DNA from: Aspidapion aeneum
Lineage: Eukaryota > Arthropoda > Insecta > Coleoptera > Brentidae
NCBI GenBank assembly: GCA_963576565.1
Contig: OY755038.1
Coordinates: 204,325,013-204,389,012, forward strand
Reading direction: 5' to 3'
Length of the DNA: 64,000 nucleotides
Under the pieces are notes generated by a model. It saw nothing but the letters and a program-made list of their open reading frames with translations. It searched no databases and was not told the origin of the DNA. Positions 1 through 15,200 of the stretch are shown here, one piece after another. The position numbers and the translations under genes are program-made. How positions within the stretch are numbered: position 1 is the stretch's first letter; every line of letters starts with the position of its first letter.

Positions 1-92
1 AGAATATTTTATATGTTTATACCAATAATTATATTTACATTTATGTCCTTATTACAATAGGCATATGATTTTATCTTCACAGTTTTAACATT

Positions 93-242
93 ATGGCTTC
101 CAACAACAAAAGTCCTCGCATGGGAAAAAGGATTGGTACACATAGTGGAGTTTTTCATTGTGATGAAGCATTGGCTTGCTACATGTTAAAACAGTTACCT
201 GAGTATTCACATGCAGATATTATTAGGACCAGGGAACCAGAG
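93..242 (+). CDS. MYG1: MYG1 coding exon 1
   Basis: This exon encodes residues 1-50, including the first metal-site motif [11 protein letters not shown] and the [10 protein letters not shown] segment. It ends at GAG followed by the donor GTATGT in phase 0. The exon probably begins at 83, after the acceptor TTATCTTCACAG, so bases 83-92 would be 5'UTR. Confidence 0.95.
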
Positions 243-3200
243 GTATGTAACAACTGAACTCTATTTAAACATGGGAACTGTTGAAGCCTTATAAAATTTA
301 TAATTTGACCCATTTTTAATATAATTTTTTTTAAAGGTATTAGATCAATGTGACATAGTGGTTGATGTGGGTGGTGTTTATGACCCTACAAAGAACAGAT
401 TTGATCATCATCAGAGAGGATTCAATGAGACATTGAGTTCTGTACGGCCAGATTTAAGTACCAAGTTTGATACCATAAGGTAAGACTGCTTTATTATCTA
501 TGCATATGCATGAAAAATTTAAATTAATAAAATGCTAAATTGGCTTTACATCAAATGATGAAATAAAAGTTCAAATAAATTTAGTTTTTTGCTAAAAGCA
601 GTTTTTAACAACTAAGTATATCTTTTTGGATGGAAATTTAGAGTAATATTTTTTGGAAAAATACTTAATTGTGTTTGCTGACAAGTCAAATCAAATCAAA
701 ATAAGCTTTACTGTCTGAATAAAAAAATGCTTATACAATATAAATAATAATATATTTCACATCTACATACAAAAATATGACAAATAAAAGTAACAAAATA
801 AAATCTAAAACTAGTCTTTAAAAGCCTAAAAGTTAATACAAACTTTATCATTCATCATTAGTTTATAAGTGGTTAAAAAAACAATTACTTAATAGGTTCA
901 AGTGGTGTAAAAGTGAGACACTCAAAATCTTATTACAAAATGAGACACTTAAATAAAAAATACTAATAATTGAATTCCGATAGATTTTCTGTTATAAACT
1001 GATAGCAGCAGGTGTAAGGACCTCATACATACAATTTATTTTATTTTTTTATAAAAAATAGGCTCATAATTAAAACTACAAAATTCATAGTCTTTATTTG
1101 TGGTAAAAAATGTTACTGAAACTTTTGTTGTGTGACTTTGTAGATCAGTTTTCCTTAACTCAATTTTGATCCAACTGTTTACTAATTTATATTTAACACA
1201 GTTTTATTTTTCTAATTATCTCTTATATCCTAAAAAAAAATTCAAGTGGAGTCTAAAATGTTAAAAAATCAAAAATGTTTTGAGAAGTGTCTTATTTATT
1301 TTTACACCTTTGACCCTATTTAAAAAAATAAAAATTATGAGATAAAAAAGCGAGGGGTGATTAGCTGAACCAAATTTGTACACCATCCTACAGGACTTTA
1401 ATAAATTTTTTGTCCTGTAGTGTCCTGTATAGTCCTGCCTGTGGGGTCCTGTATAGTCCTCTGGCCAAAAAGGCGCCCATAAAAAAATTTGTGACCACAA
1501 AAAAAAAAGGTCATCATATCTTAACTTTTGTTTTTCTTAGAAGGCGATTTGCCTTTGCCAGCCTTAGTACCTAATCATGCTTAGGACACCCTTTAGGTGT
1601 CTGTACCCTTAAGGTCCTGTATAGTTCTGTGGCAGTCCTGTATAGTCCTGTGGAAGTTCTGTGGGGTCCTGTAGAAAAAATTGTACACCTACTGTGGGCA
1701 GCTGATCACCCCTAGTAAAAAAGTCAAATGATATATAAATTATTAAAATACATATAAATAAAAAATCAGATATAAAAGGAGGCAAGTAAAAACAAAATAA
1801 AAAAGATAAAAAATAATATTTAGCACACCAAAAAAAAACACTTACATTGTTTGAAATAGGCATTGTTACAATAATAAATAAAAAAATTGTAAAACTGGTA
1901 TTTTGAACCCTAAAAGTCAATATAAGCATTAAAGAAAATATCATCATGCAGTATAAAAATGATTAAAAATAAAAACTACCTAATATATATTTTAAAAAAA
2001 TTAAAATATTAAATATAAAAGTAAAAAATGATTAAAATACATACAAATATAAAACCAAATATAAAAGGACACAAGTAAAAACAAAATCAAAAATAATATT
2101 TAGTACAAGGCAGGAAAAAAATAGGAGCGAGAGGAGACAAGCCAGTGTACTGACATGTAGGGCTAGACTTGGAAGAGCCCCATATTTAATTTGTAGATCT
2201 ACATTTGTTTTGAAGCTTTGTCTAAAATTAAATTAGTTGGAAAGTGTATAAAATAGTTTTTTTTTTAGTTTTATTTTGTTTTGGCAATGTCACATTGTTG
2301 CTTTCCTATGTTTGTTCATCAAAAACATTAAGGTTTTTATACACAGTACACTCCCCAACCATTATATTCCTTCAGAAAATAGCTTTTATACTTTTTTTAT
2401 ACTAAATAAACATTTGTCTGTTATTTAAAAAATATAATTAAAACACTGTGCCAATTTATGGACACCTAAGCTCACAGGATTCTACCCCCAGCCTTTTTTT
2501 TGGCTTATGTTCAGTTGATTTTATTCATGTTGGGACCAGCTAGAGCCAAACCCCAAATTAGGCACCAAATTTCATTAAAATTGGGCAAGCACAAGATCTT
2601 TTCTCAGGTTCTTATCTCTTATTCCCTATCTAGCTTAGGTACATCTCAGTGGTACAGGGCATTTTATTTCTCACATGTTTGCAGGATGATATATCAGTAT
2701 TTTTAAGAGCTTTTAAATATAGAGACTTGCAGGTTTTGCAACAATTTGATATTTTTTCTAAAATTTAGCAAGCTGCTAGAAAAATATTTATAACTTTGGG
2801 TCAACCCCTGTATCCTAATTTTTTCTGAACTTAGAGGTTGTACACAAATGTCACATTTTCATTGACCACACAAAATTTAACTTCCCATTAAAAATAATTA
2901 ATTTGGGGCCTTTTGATACAACTTTGAATTTTAAAAAAATTAAAACAAAAGATAATTTTCATAAATATATATATTTTTTCCTAGCTTTTATCTTACTTTT
3001 GTTAAATGACCAGTAATTTTAAATGTACTTTGTATCACAATTTATATTTTGTACCAGCATTAAAAATTGTTCCCTTAAGTATTTACTTTACAAATGTGGA
3101 GCTCATTGACCATGATTGTGTTTCTTTCTCATGTCACCACTTGAGGATTTAAAGATTATTATTCATTTCTGAATTAGACTTTTTCTATCTCGATGGATTT

Positions 3201-6200
3201 ATCATTTCGGGAAGTGTTAACCAGTGCTTTTGTGTAAAATTTAAGTTTGTGTACTTTTGTTGGGTCTGTCCCTTCTAAATCTTACTAGGTAAGTAAGTTT
3301 ATTCACAAGTAAGTAGGTATTTTTTTAAATGTTTTATTTATTTTATTATGCTTTTCAAGCTCACAGTAATAAAAAATAATTTGTTGTCCAAATAATGTTA
3401 TACCTATGTATCTCTAACACAGGTGAAAAATACTCCGCCAATCTATGGGCACCTAAGCTCACACTGGGTACTATAGTTATAGTGTATCTACGTGAAAGCC
3501 AATATAACTAAAAACTGAAATATATTTTATTGAACTCCAGACTCAATTACCTTTCGTTGATACCACACAAGCCATGTTTTGACTTAAACTCTAATTTTTC
3601 AAATCTACACCCACCCTTTTTTTAAAAACAAAAATGTATTTTGTTTAACTCTAGACTCAATTACCTTTCATTTGATATCACACATGCCATACTTCCACTT
3701 AAACACCAATTTTTGAAATTTACCCCCACCCTTTTTTTTGAAATAAACTAAAATATATTTTGTTTAACTCTAGACTCAATTACCTTTCGTTTGATATCAT
3801 GATATATATATGAACCGAACCGAACCAACATTGAGACGATACAGGTTAAAATATTACGTCTAGACTAAATGATTTTAAATTTCTTTCTTAAATAAATGTA
3901 TGCAGTTTATATTTTATAAACAGTTTTATTTTATTATATGTTTTTATTTCTTGTGTTCAGGTCGTGTATGTTATTCCTAAACTTAATTTTTTTAGACAAT
4001 TATACTGGTTCTTTGTTTTTTATTATTTTGTGATTGAAAACAGTGTAGTATAAAATTTTCTGCCTCTCTTGCATGTTTAGCCAGCCTAGGATTTTGAAAC
4101 TTAATAAATAATCTCTTTGTGGTAGGCCACAAATCAATCTTACACATGCATTTTGCAACAATTACAATTTTCTGCTATCACTCACCCTGATGCGGTCTCT
4201 GTAAACCAGATGTCAATAATTTAAATGAGATAAACTAATGAATTACCACAGTATTTATACTCTATACCCTAGGAGCATTGCTAGGGGCTTTCGTAAAGGT
4301 GCCAGCCTGTGGAAGTGAAATATCTCTTTCTAACTAAAGGGCTAGATTAGCATTCTCTCTCTCTAACCCATAGTCCTATTGGAAAAAAATACAGATAAAG
4401 ACAAGCAATTAATTAGAAAGAGCAAGCAATGAATTCAGAACTATCAATTTAGTTCCATGCCCCTACTGTATAAAGTTTAATACCGTGATGAATTACAGCA
4501 TTACCTTTGTTGAGTTATTTAATATTTTTTAAATTGTCTTTTAATGGTCGAGGCGTGGCTACTAAAGTTAATGAGTTAAAGTTGAAGAGATGAGTCCATA
4601 AACATATCTAGGTTTTTAGCATTTGGGCCTATTCTGAAATTACTTAAAGCTTTATGGGGAAGAGGGGGTTTGGCCTTGTGTTAAACTCAAATTTTTTTTA
4701 ATGTGTTTTTTCTTAAAAATGCGTTACGAATCCTAAATTTTTGCGTTACGTAATTTAAGGACGTTCCCTTTTCCGTGATTTCTAGTGGTTGTCTATGTCA
4801 CAGATCCTTGCGGGACGCCGCTAGAGACAAAAGTTATTCCGGCCCTGTCTTAATGCCTATGTCCTAGATTCCACAAAGCTCCAACAAGATTAGTCGCGTC
4901 AACATCGAACCCATAACAACGCTAGAAAAAGTGGGGGGCTGACGCTGTCAAAAGCCTTGGAGTAGTCCAACATCATAAGGAATGCTAGGTTATTCTCATC
5001 AACATCCCACAGTATATTATCTGATACTTCCGGCGCAGCACTAGTGCACCTAAGATTTTTTCTAAAGCCTGGTGGTAGATACCCTGGTGTTGAGATTTGT
5101 AAATTCTTTTACTTGTTTTTCTATTTTCTACTGTTTTATAACGCACCTATAATGGCCTTATATCTTTCAGGTGTTATCCTGCTTTAAATATCTTCTACCT
5201 GTTGTGAGGTTAGTTTTGTTTGTTACCATTATTTAGACAACAATTTTATTCAATTTATACAAAAAAATTTTTAAAATTAAAAATGTATTATTATTTTTTA
5301 GTTTAGTGATTAGTGTATTCAGTGCCGTTGGGACAGACCCAGAAATAATAGTGAAAGGCCACGAGACTAAACAATTTTGTTTTACATTTAGTAACATGTG
5401 CTCTCCCAGACCAGGATTTCCACAACGCATCACAAGCAGTACTCCCAGCCCCATCGAAAAAGAAGAAAAGTTTAACCTGGAAAACGTGTGTTTACCCAGT
5501 AAAAAGAACTCGCCTCCTCCCAGCACTGGAACAACTACGTTTGATTATTTATACGAATTTTCGGAAACTAGAAAGGTGAGTTATTAAAATATTGTTTAAA
5601 AAGAAATCCTTAATTGTAGTTTTTATGTGCATGGACAACTAACTAACGTAAGGTTGCGTTACTTTGACCGGGTGTGTAAAATTGACAGAAAAATCAAAAA
5701 AAGTTAAAGTCTCGACATGTATAACCTGGTCGAACATGTCCAAGTTTTTGATCATACCGATAAGTAGGCTACTGCTTCATAGCTGGCGCACAAACTCGTT
5801 TTCGCACGTATGCTAACGCAGGTCTTTCAGAAAAACTTTGACCGGTAAGGTTGCGACAGGTGAATTTTTTTACCCTGGAAACTTTATATTACCGCGTCGT
5901 ATTTAGTGCACGGTTTTTGTTAAAGTTGTACAGGTAAGTACCCTATAGTCTTATGAAAATATTGTCATGGCTGAAAACCGCGGTGTTTCAGTATTATAAG
6001 TTTTTTTAGAAAAGATCAAATTTACTATTTATGTCCATAACTTTAACCGATGGTCAAAGTTATTGTAGCGGTCAGGGTTATTTTTGGTATTTTTATGCGT
6101 TAAAAGTAGCAAAATGCTGACCAAACCGATTTTGATGGTCAAAGCTATAACATAGGAGCTATAACTTTAATTTCTCGTAGTTTTTAAACAAGCGGTCAAT

Positions 6201-9200
6201 GTTAGATCCACCTGTATGTAACTTTGACCACTCACAACTTTGAATCAAAAAAACATACAGCAAAAACAAGAGCCTTATTCTTAGCTCTCAGGTAGGTCTT
6301 TAAATTATTTAAAAAAATTACGCCAATGTAAAGAAATTCAACTTCATAGTTTAAAAGTGGTCAATGTTACATAACCTTATGGTACTCAAAACGTATGTTT
6401 GTGTTGTGACACGTCTTACGTAATAAATATGTGTTTACAAGGAAAGTTTATTTGCGCCATTAATAAATTAAATAGCTGCTGCATGTTGAAAGCCTTAAAA
6501 GTTAGATTGTACCCCAATGTTGATTATATTAATAGATGCTTTTACTAAAATTCGGAAGATGACGCTTTTAAATTGTGCCAAACGTAAGTGTTTTCTTGAT
6601 TGTGGTAGATGCTTTTAATAACACTAAGAGGATGGCGCTTTTAAATTATCTTGTCAATCAAAGTAAGTGGGCGCGGAGTTCCGGTAGATCAGTGTGCATA
6701 CGTCACGGATAATAGAACATTGACGGACTCGATTTGACCAAAGTAATAGCGGTAAATCAAAAATGGCCGCCGTCCTGGCCTTTTTAACCATTTACATTGC
6801 CTTCTCTGGTTTAGAAATGTCAAGGGCTTGTCAACCGCTGTTTTTGTTTATTTGTTTTTTTTTTCCAGTATTTTTAAAATAAATTTGGGATAAAGTTAAA
6901 AATTGTTCAGAGTCTTAAAACATTACTTTTTCCATTAGAGTAGGAAAAGTCCGAAAATTTCTTTCTTTTTCAATAAAAACACAATAAAATAAACAACAAC
7001 TGACAGTAGGTTTGGTTAGGCTGCCTACCATTGAAAAACTATTTTTACCACGTTCTCAATGGTAATTTAATTGGATTTCATAACGTACAGAGCCAAAAAG
7101 TACAAGCGAAGCGAACCAAGTTAGGGTATGACCTAAAAGCTACTAAGCTAAGAAATACATTGGAGTTTATGTATGTGTGTGGGTTGTGGCCATGAAGATT
7201 TAAAGCGACTATTATTGAAAAAGATATAAGTGGTACAAACTAACAGAACATGTAGCAGTAGTATTTCTTCTCCTTTCTTCACGGTTTTTAAAAACTAGAT
7301 CACATTTAGGTTCTCGAAGAATTCTTCAAATGTCCTCCACCCGAAGACAATCGGCTGGGAGCGGAGTTTGAAGATTTGCAATACGAATTGAGGCAACAAT
7401 CGAGCAACTCTGGGGGTGACACTTATGTTGGTAAACGATTGGCAAAAAGGGAGGAGCCGGAATTTTGTATCCAGACTATGGACCGGTAAGGAGTTTTTTG
7501 AGTTTATGTCAACATTTAGCATACATTTATCAGATGTTTACCATTTAGAAAGCATTTTCAAATCGTCTTAACATTTCAACAACCTGATTACACGATAAGT
7601 GACTAGAAAATAACCGGACTGATCTTATTTTTACTTTCCTCGTGATGAAGTATTGTGCAAAAATGACATGTACACTTTTTCAAAAATCCTTTCCAACCTG
7701 GATGTTTCCACGATAGCAGATACCATTTCGGTTTGCTGTTGCTCTGTATAATGCCTTATCCTATTTTAACGAAATTAATATTTTTAAAAGCTCTATAGTT
7801 TACCAGTTTTTCTAGGAATATTATGAAAAAAAGTTTTATACAAGCCAATTTTTGATTTTTTTTGTATTATCTCTAACACACAGGATTTATATTTAAAAAC
7901 AATAATTTCCAATTTCGAGGCTGAAATCTCGAAAACAGTTAGAACTATGGAAAAAGAAAAGGGCTTACATGTCCCTATCCTTATTTTTAATTATCTATCG
8001 ATTGACATCAATGACAACCACATCCAGTTTTAATCGGAAATTCCGGTTAAACCGGAAGTGTTCATTTTTGGTGTCAATTGATAGATAAATAAAAATAAGG
8101 ATAGGGACATGTAAGCCGTTTTTCCATAGTTCTAACCGTTTTCGAAATATTCCGCCTCTAAATTGTAAATTGTCGTTTTTGAACTGTTAATATTTCAAAA
8201 AAGACTTAGGTACAGGACATTGTACATGAATTATGTCTAGAATTTTCTGAAGAATCCAAAAAATATATACAGGGGGTTGCATTTAAAATAAGAAAGTTGG
8301 TATTGGTTTTTTTTATCAACACGCCCTCATTTAGTCGTTATCGAGTTTATTTCATTTGGCTGTTCCACACAATATAATTTATATTTTGTCAAGGTCTCCT
8401 CGAAAGCACTATCCAGCCACAGAAGTTTTGGACATTCCAGAGTATGACCTCGAACCCAGCGATCACGAAAACAATTTCCTAGATTTGTCAGTTGGTACGG
8501 CTTCGAGTAGTGATTTACGGGAGACAGAAGTCGGACTTCAAGTCGGTAAGATATGATTTTTCGTTAGCTTAGTTTTAAAGAGCTTGTGGAACTAAGTGAA
8601 TAGAATAGACTAACAAACGTAAATTTTAAAACACGTGAATTTAAAATTTTCGTGGCTAATCGGGTAAAAAGAAGTTTTTGTTTCTTTCATATTTTTCTGA
8701 GGGTACCTCGAAAGCTTAACCTCACGGGGGTCTAACTCTTTCATCCTTATGGGACTCCTCAGAACACTGCTTGGTCAATGTGACACCCTCGCGAAGTTAA
8801 TCAGATGATTTTGTCTGTCATCCTATGTCTTATGGTGAGAAAACTCGCAAGAAACGCCATCTACCGAGATACGATGAAACTCGAACAAGAGCAGGCAAGT
8901 ATGAACTGCTATGTATGTATATTGATCGATGAAAAGATCGATTGCAAAGAAAAAGAAACCATCCGTGACCTACGACAGCACTTTTGCCTTTCAGGTCATA
9001 TCAATGCTGATTAGCGTTTTGCCCACCTTCAGGCGTGAGCGTCAATTAGCGGAATTTTTACGCCAAATAACATTAAACAACAAACGTAACTTTTATTCTC
9101 TACAAACATTACACTCGTAATCGTGAGAAGTGATCGATATATTGTGCTAAATGCCTCGTCTCGACCAGTAGCAAGGAAGGAAATAGTCGCGTGTTGTTCA

Positions 9201-12200
9201 AAGACAGGGAATTTTGAACCATTATAAAGTGGTTGCAGCGAAATCTGTTGTCCTACCCCGAAGTAACAAAGGCCTCTTCGCAGAACCTGTAGCGACTTGG
9301 AGACGATTCAGAGCTTCGTAATGGTCAAGTCTATTCTGTTTGCATGAAGTAATATATCATCGTCCACTCCACTCAGAAGTCCAAGTACATATTTCAAATA
9401 ATAATAAGTTTATTGATTTTAAATTATAAACATATTTTTAAAATCGAAGTACAACTTACACAAAAATACTTTAAAAATTAGATCGATTGACGTCTGCCGC
9501 CTACCGTAGTTTCACCGCGCACCGGTAGGATGCGGTAGGCTTTAATTGTCCTATATTCATTTTAAAGAAAAATATGGAATGGTGTCCATCTCTAGTTGAA
9601 AATATGTTTCTGTCTTCTTCACAAATATTACCAAGTTTTAGAAGTAAATTGAAGGCGCAGTTATGAATCCAAGACTCTTTTTAAAGTCTAAGAAAGAATT
9701 TAAAATAAATAAAGACAACGGAAGTCGAGAGATTTTGTTCCTACTCAATCATTGTCTACGAGCTTCAAACAAAGCTCTGAATATTCTCTCTCTTTTTTGA
9801 GCTTGGAACACCCTTAAGGCCCCAACTGTCAAACCCCAACAAATCATCGGGCGAGCCTTTGAGGGATTCTGAGATGTTTAAAAATTGCAGGATAATTATT
9901 ATTAGAACTTACCGAGTACTTATAATTAGGTGCTGTGATTTACCTACTCAAAACAAAAAAGGACTGTTTTTGGATTCTCCATCCTTCTCTGTCTTGAGTT
10001 GCAAGAGAAGCTTCCTGCAGACCGTGATCAATGATATCTTTAATATAACGTAGATATGATTGGTTTATCCTGGTTGATAGCCTTCTGGCGATTTTTAGTT
10101 TCTTAAGAATAGACACGTTGGTACCGGTGGACGATGTTCTGTGGCTGTGATTCGCAGAATTCTTCTGTATATGAAGGAGTTTCAGTTTGTTGCGTTGAGA
10201 TATTGCAGAGTCTTTCCATATTTGAGTTAGTTTTATTGTTGAGTTACGTACTATGGCCAGTCTGCGTTTGATTTCTTCATCACAACCGCCTTTATTTGTA
10301 ATAAGTTATCCTAAGTAGTTAAATTTATCAATCACCTTAAAACCATCGATCTGTTTAACATTGGCAGGGTTGCGGTCTATTATCATAATTTGTGTCTTTT
10401 TTTTGTTTAACGCAAGACCATGTTCTCTGCTGATCCTGTCCAACTTTCTCATGATTTCCGAGAGTTCTTCTTAACAAGCTATTATTAAGGTGTCATCTGC
10501 ATATCTAAGGTTAGTAATTCTTTTTTCTCCTATGGTTAATCCCCTTCGCCAACCTTGTAAAACTTTTCTCATTATATACTTACCGTATATATTAAAGACT
10601 ATCGGTGACACAATGCAGCCCTGTCTTATACCACACTTTGGACTAAAAGACCGTAGCTATTGTCGTAAACATTGTTAAGCAAAATAATCATATGCTTTGG
10701 TACTCCATGTTTCTAATTTCTAATTCAAGGGTTCCAAAAATTTACGTTTGATATACAATGTTTTCAAAGTTTTCCAATTAAGTTACATTTTTAAGTTTAA
10801 TTATGTAGCTCTGTCGCTTGTTTCTTAATTATGAAATTGACACAATATTATTTTATTCCTAGCTTTAATCTCGATTTTAATATTAGGTCACAGTCCAGAA
10901 GCGACGGACTGCGATTCGAACTGCGGAGAGTTAGACAGCGAAGTATCCCCGGTATTACTGGAAAGCGACCTCGGACCAAGCATTGGAGGAGGCCTACTGG
11001 GTGAGTCTATTTTAGTCATTTGTAACGTAAGAACTCCAATCCATTTTTAGAAATGATTGATATCTTAGATTAATAAACTTAAAATTATAATATTAAGTTA
11101 ATGCAGAAAAGGGCAACCGATGCGAGCGACTAAGGTATGGTTACGTACTGTTAAAAATTTGGCAACACAGCGACTTGTTTTTAGACCGGTTTTCAGGATT
11201 TTTTATTAAATTATTTGACTAAAATGTGTTTATGGTCGGAACGCGAATAACATTTATTTCAGAAAACATATTTTAGATGTCTACTGAAAACATGTTTTTT
11301 CTGGGCGGCGGATAAAAGGTCGAAAGTACAAAAGGTCGAAAAACAAAAGGTAGAAAATACACAAGCTCGAAAATACAAAAGGTCGAAAGTAAAAAAGGTC
11401 GAAAGTACAAAAGGTCGAAAGTACAAAAGGTCAAAAGTTTAAAAAGTCGAAAGTATGAAAATAAAAGATTAAAACCTAACCAAGTCGAATTGCCCTGCCC
11501 AGCCGAGGTAGTCCAGAGGTCGAGGATAGTTCATAGTTAACCCGGTTAGGTTACTTACTCAGGAAAGTTTTTTTTTGATATTATAACCTAACCGGGTCTG
11601 GTTGGGACAGTAACTTAACCTCCTCGGCCCTGGGTCCACCTCGACTGGACCGGTCAATTCGTCTTGATACAGTAAATTGGTATTTTAAGTATTTTATATT
11701 GTCGATCTTTTTTCATAACCAAGTCGAATTGCCCTGCCCAGCCGAGGTAGTCCAGAGGTCGAGGATAGTTCATAGTTAACTTGGTTAGGTTACTAACCCA
11801 ACCTGACCAGGTTAGGTTTGTTTACGACAAAAAAACTACCCTGATCTCGTCAGGAAAGTTTTTTTTGATATTATAACCTAACCGGGTCTGGTTGGGACAG
11901 TAACCTAACCTATCCTCGGCCCCGGATCCACCTCGACTAGACCGGTCAATTCGTCTTGATACAGTAAATTGGTATTTTTAGTATTTTGTATTGTCGATCT
12001 TTTTTCGACCTTTTGTACTTTCGACCTTTTGTACTTTCGATCTTTTGTACTTTCGACCTTTTTACTTTCGACCTTTTGTACTTTCGACCTTTTGTTTTTC
12101 GATCTTTTGTACTTTCAACCTTTTGTACTTTCGACCTTATTTTTTCGACCTTTTGTACTTTTGACCTTTTATCCGCCGCCCAAATGTAATGTGTCGGGTT

Positions 12201-15200
12201 AGGGCTTTTTTTACCTAACTAAATTATTGCAAAAAACACTCTTTTGCGGCTTTTCTCATTTGAAAATTACTAAAACCAGAACAAAAACAATTTTTTACAG
12301 TGTGCCAAGGCAATATAAAATGTTATCCCTCATTGTTCTTCTTTTTTCTTAATTTTATGATTAAATTTTAGCCAATAAACTCAAACTATTCGATTTTTAA
12401 ATATAGTTCCGGACTAATTTGAGGTAACACCTAAAAATCTCTATAAAATAAGTCTGAACACAATCAATCATAAGCCACACCACAAGTTAATATTTTTAAA
12501 ACAAAGTTTTAGTGCTTCTTAAAACGTTGGTGCAAGTTACTGTTAGGTACTGCTTCTCTTCGAACAGGTAACTTAAATAGAATTATTATTAGGTAAAACT
12601 CCGCCTCCCCCCTCCCCGGCCCCTCACACGACCGTAAGCGACGACAATAAAAGCGATGACGTAGAGGCAGCAATCAAAGACATACGTTTAACCCTTCAAA
12701 AGACTAAGACGTTGCCCATGCAACATTGGAATGCGGAAAAGCCTGAGATAGAAGAACCGGAAGGCAGTCCGGTTTGGGTGCCTAGCGATTTCAGGCAGTG
12801 CGGAGTATCGACAGGTAAGCTTTTAATTAGATCTTAGATTATGATTGACATTTAGCCTTTAGATTTTATTATACTTATTTTAAAGAGTATGGGGTACCCA
12901 AGAAATATTTATATGACTTATAACCAAATGTGACATGAACCGATGTCGGATTTAGTAGAATTTTAGTTCCAAAATTGATTATGCGTTAAGCGACGTCGCA
13001 TTTATATCAAAACCGATGTTATCAAATATACGTCCGTTTTTTTAACGATCTCGCGACGTCAAATAATGCGACGCAATAATCCATTAATTTCCCAACGTCG
13101 GTCTTACGTTTGTTTGTTTGAAGTACAAAAACTCTGACCAGCCCAACGACCAACAGACGTCGGCGTCGGGTACGTCCGGTGAAGACCCCAACCTCAGGCT
13201 TGAGGCCGATTCATAATGTCAGTTGAGGTTCAGTTGACGCCAAGAGTTCGGAGTTTAGTCAGTTGGTAGTTGGAGTTCACAATTTGAGTCATTCATAAAC
13301 TCAGTTGACTGCTTATTAATGATTGGTCCAATAATTCAAAATGGTAAAATGACACAAAACAGCTCTTTGAATTCTAGCTAACCTTAAAAAATTTCAGGTC
13401 AGAAATCTCTCCTTTGTCATTCTTTTATAATAAGAACACACCAAAATTTTTAAAAACAACTACGCAATTCAAAATCCAAACAACTAAAATGAAAATGGCC
13501 GCCACACTCATAAATCATTCTGTGGCTGCAACAGCTGATGGTCAGGTGACTAAATGCTGTAGTTTTATTGGTAGATACCAACTGCTCTGAACTCCCAACA
13601 TAAAATGTGGTTATCTCCAACTTCTCTACTGAACCTCAACTTACTTTATGAATGGAAATACTTACATGTTTCAATAAGGTAATATTCAACTTTCGAACTC
13701 CGAACCTCTACTCCCAACCTCAACTGACTTTATGAATCATACTTTAAACTAGCGTTTAGTTTGGTTGGTGTATTTTCCTTAACATTTACTTGACCTATTT
13801 CACGTCCCTTGATATGACCTACGCGTCACATGTACAGCCTACTGTCATTTATAGACGCCAAATACCTAACAAAAAGTGCATTTGTGTGGTCAGGATGGCT
13901 ACGTGTCAGGACATGACACAGTTTTATATCTTTTTTGGATTTTGGAAACCATAATACCCCATAGTCTTACTACAGGGGTATGGGTTTTATTTCCCTTAGA
14001 TTTTTGATATTAAAACAAACATTTCTAAAAATACAAAAATAAACAATGATTTCGTAACTTCCTGACAGTTGATAGCGCGGTAGGTAGTTAATTTTGACGC
14101 AAAATCATGCGGGGCGAACGTCCGTCCGAATTTAATGGGACGAAATACGTTTGTCGGACTTCGACTTTTTGGTTATCTTTCACAACCAAAAGTGTAGACC
14201 CGGTCCGAATTGGTATATTATTAGTTCACATTAAGTCAGACACAAAAATCCGCCATTCTGAGAAGGTTAGCGTCTGTCGGCCATTATAAAATATTGTAAA
14301 ATTGTAAAACACAAATTTCAGTTTAATGAAGCAGCAAAACATTTTTTTTACAAAAATAAAAAAATAATAAAAATTAGATCTATTTAAAAAATATAGATAT
14401 TTTAGTCAATCTTGCATATTTCAGGAGCGCTTGCTTTTTTTGAAAGTATTTTAATCACATTCATCAATAAGCATGCCTTCGTTGTAAAATATTAGTTATA
14501 TTCCTGCTTTAAAATATAAATTATTAATATTCTAATATACCTTTCATGCGTGACTATAATTGTCATTTGTAAAATGCACCCATTTTTATGAGACTTGTTA
14601 TAATAAGTGTAAAATATTTACTTATCAGGTATAATATTAGTTACTCGACAGGAATTATTTTTACAAAAACTATATGTAGTCTAGGCAATGGAAACGAAAC
14701 CAAACCCAACTAACCTGTTTGCGACTAAATTTAAGTGACGGAAATTCAACGTACAACTACGTTGTTAATTAGTAAACTCTATTACCTATAAGGTCAGATG
14801 CTGACGTCGTAGCGACCCGAATTTGTATTCCCCATTTAGGTTCAAACGAGGGTCGTCAGGCGGTCGAAACGATGTCGGCACCCGACGTCGCGTTTATCGC
14901 AACCAACGTATGCGTAACGTAATATGACGTCTAAATGCTGCTTGGGTATGTCTATACTTGATGTTGTATTAAGGTGACACCTCGTCATCAAAACCTTGAT
15001 TGGCGGGAAGGGAGTAGAGGGGTACATACAGTGGCACGCACTTCCTTTAATTTTTTTATTGATATTGATTCCCGAAATGAGGCACTGCACTAATTAGTCA
15101 TTAGCTTACTATTTTACTTGCTTTTTATTGATGTCTTCTTCTAAACGATTTCATTAGAAAGGAACATATATACTCTTATCTGGTTGTTACGACCATATTA

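Noticed and set aside
2450..3463. LTR retrotransposon with 985-bp separated direct repeats
   Set aside because: Only about 26 bp are repeated, with no TG..CA ends, primer site or coding region.
8356..8393. ATG start at 8356
   Set aside because: The segment before 8394 does not resemble Mint and an acceptor TTGTCAAG with the right phase lies at 8393.
11317..11470. CRISPR-like array
   Set aside because: The repeats are contiguous 16-bp units without spacers, in an animal genome, and are mirrored 600 bp away.
11969..12202. Open frames with repeated [13 protein letters not shown] residues
   Set aside because: They translate the inverted 16-bp array of foldback A in two frames and have no independent support.
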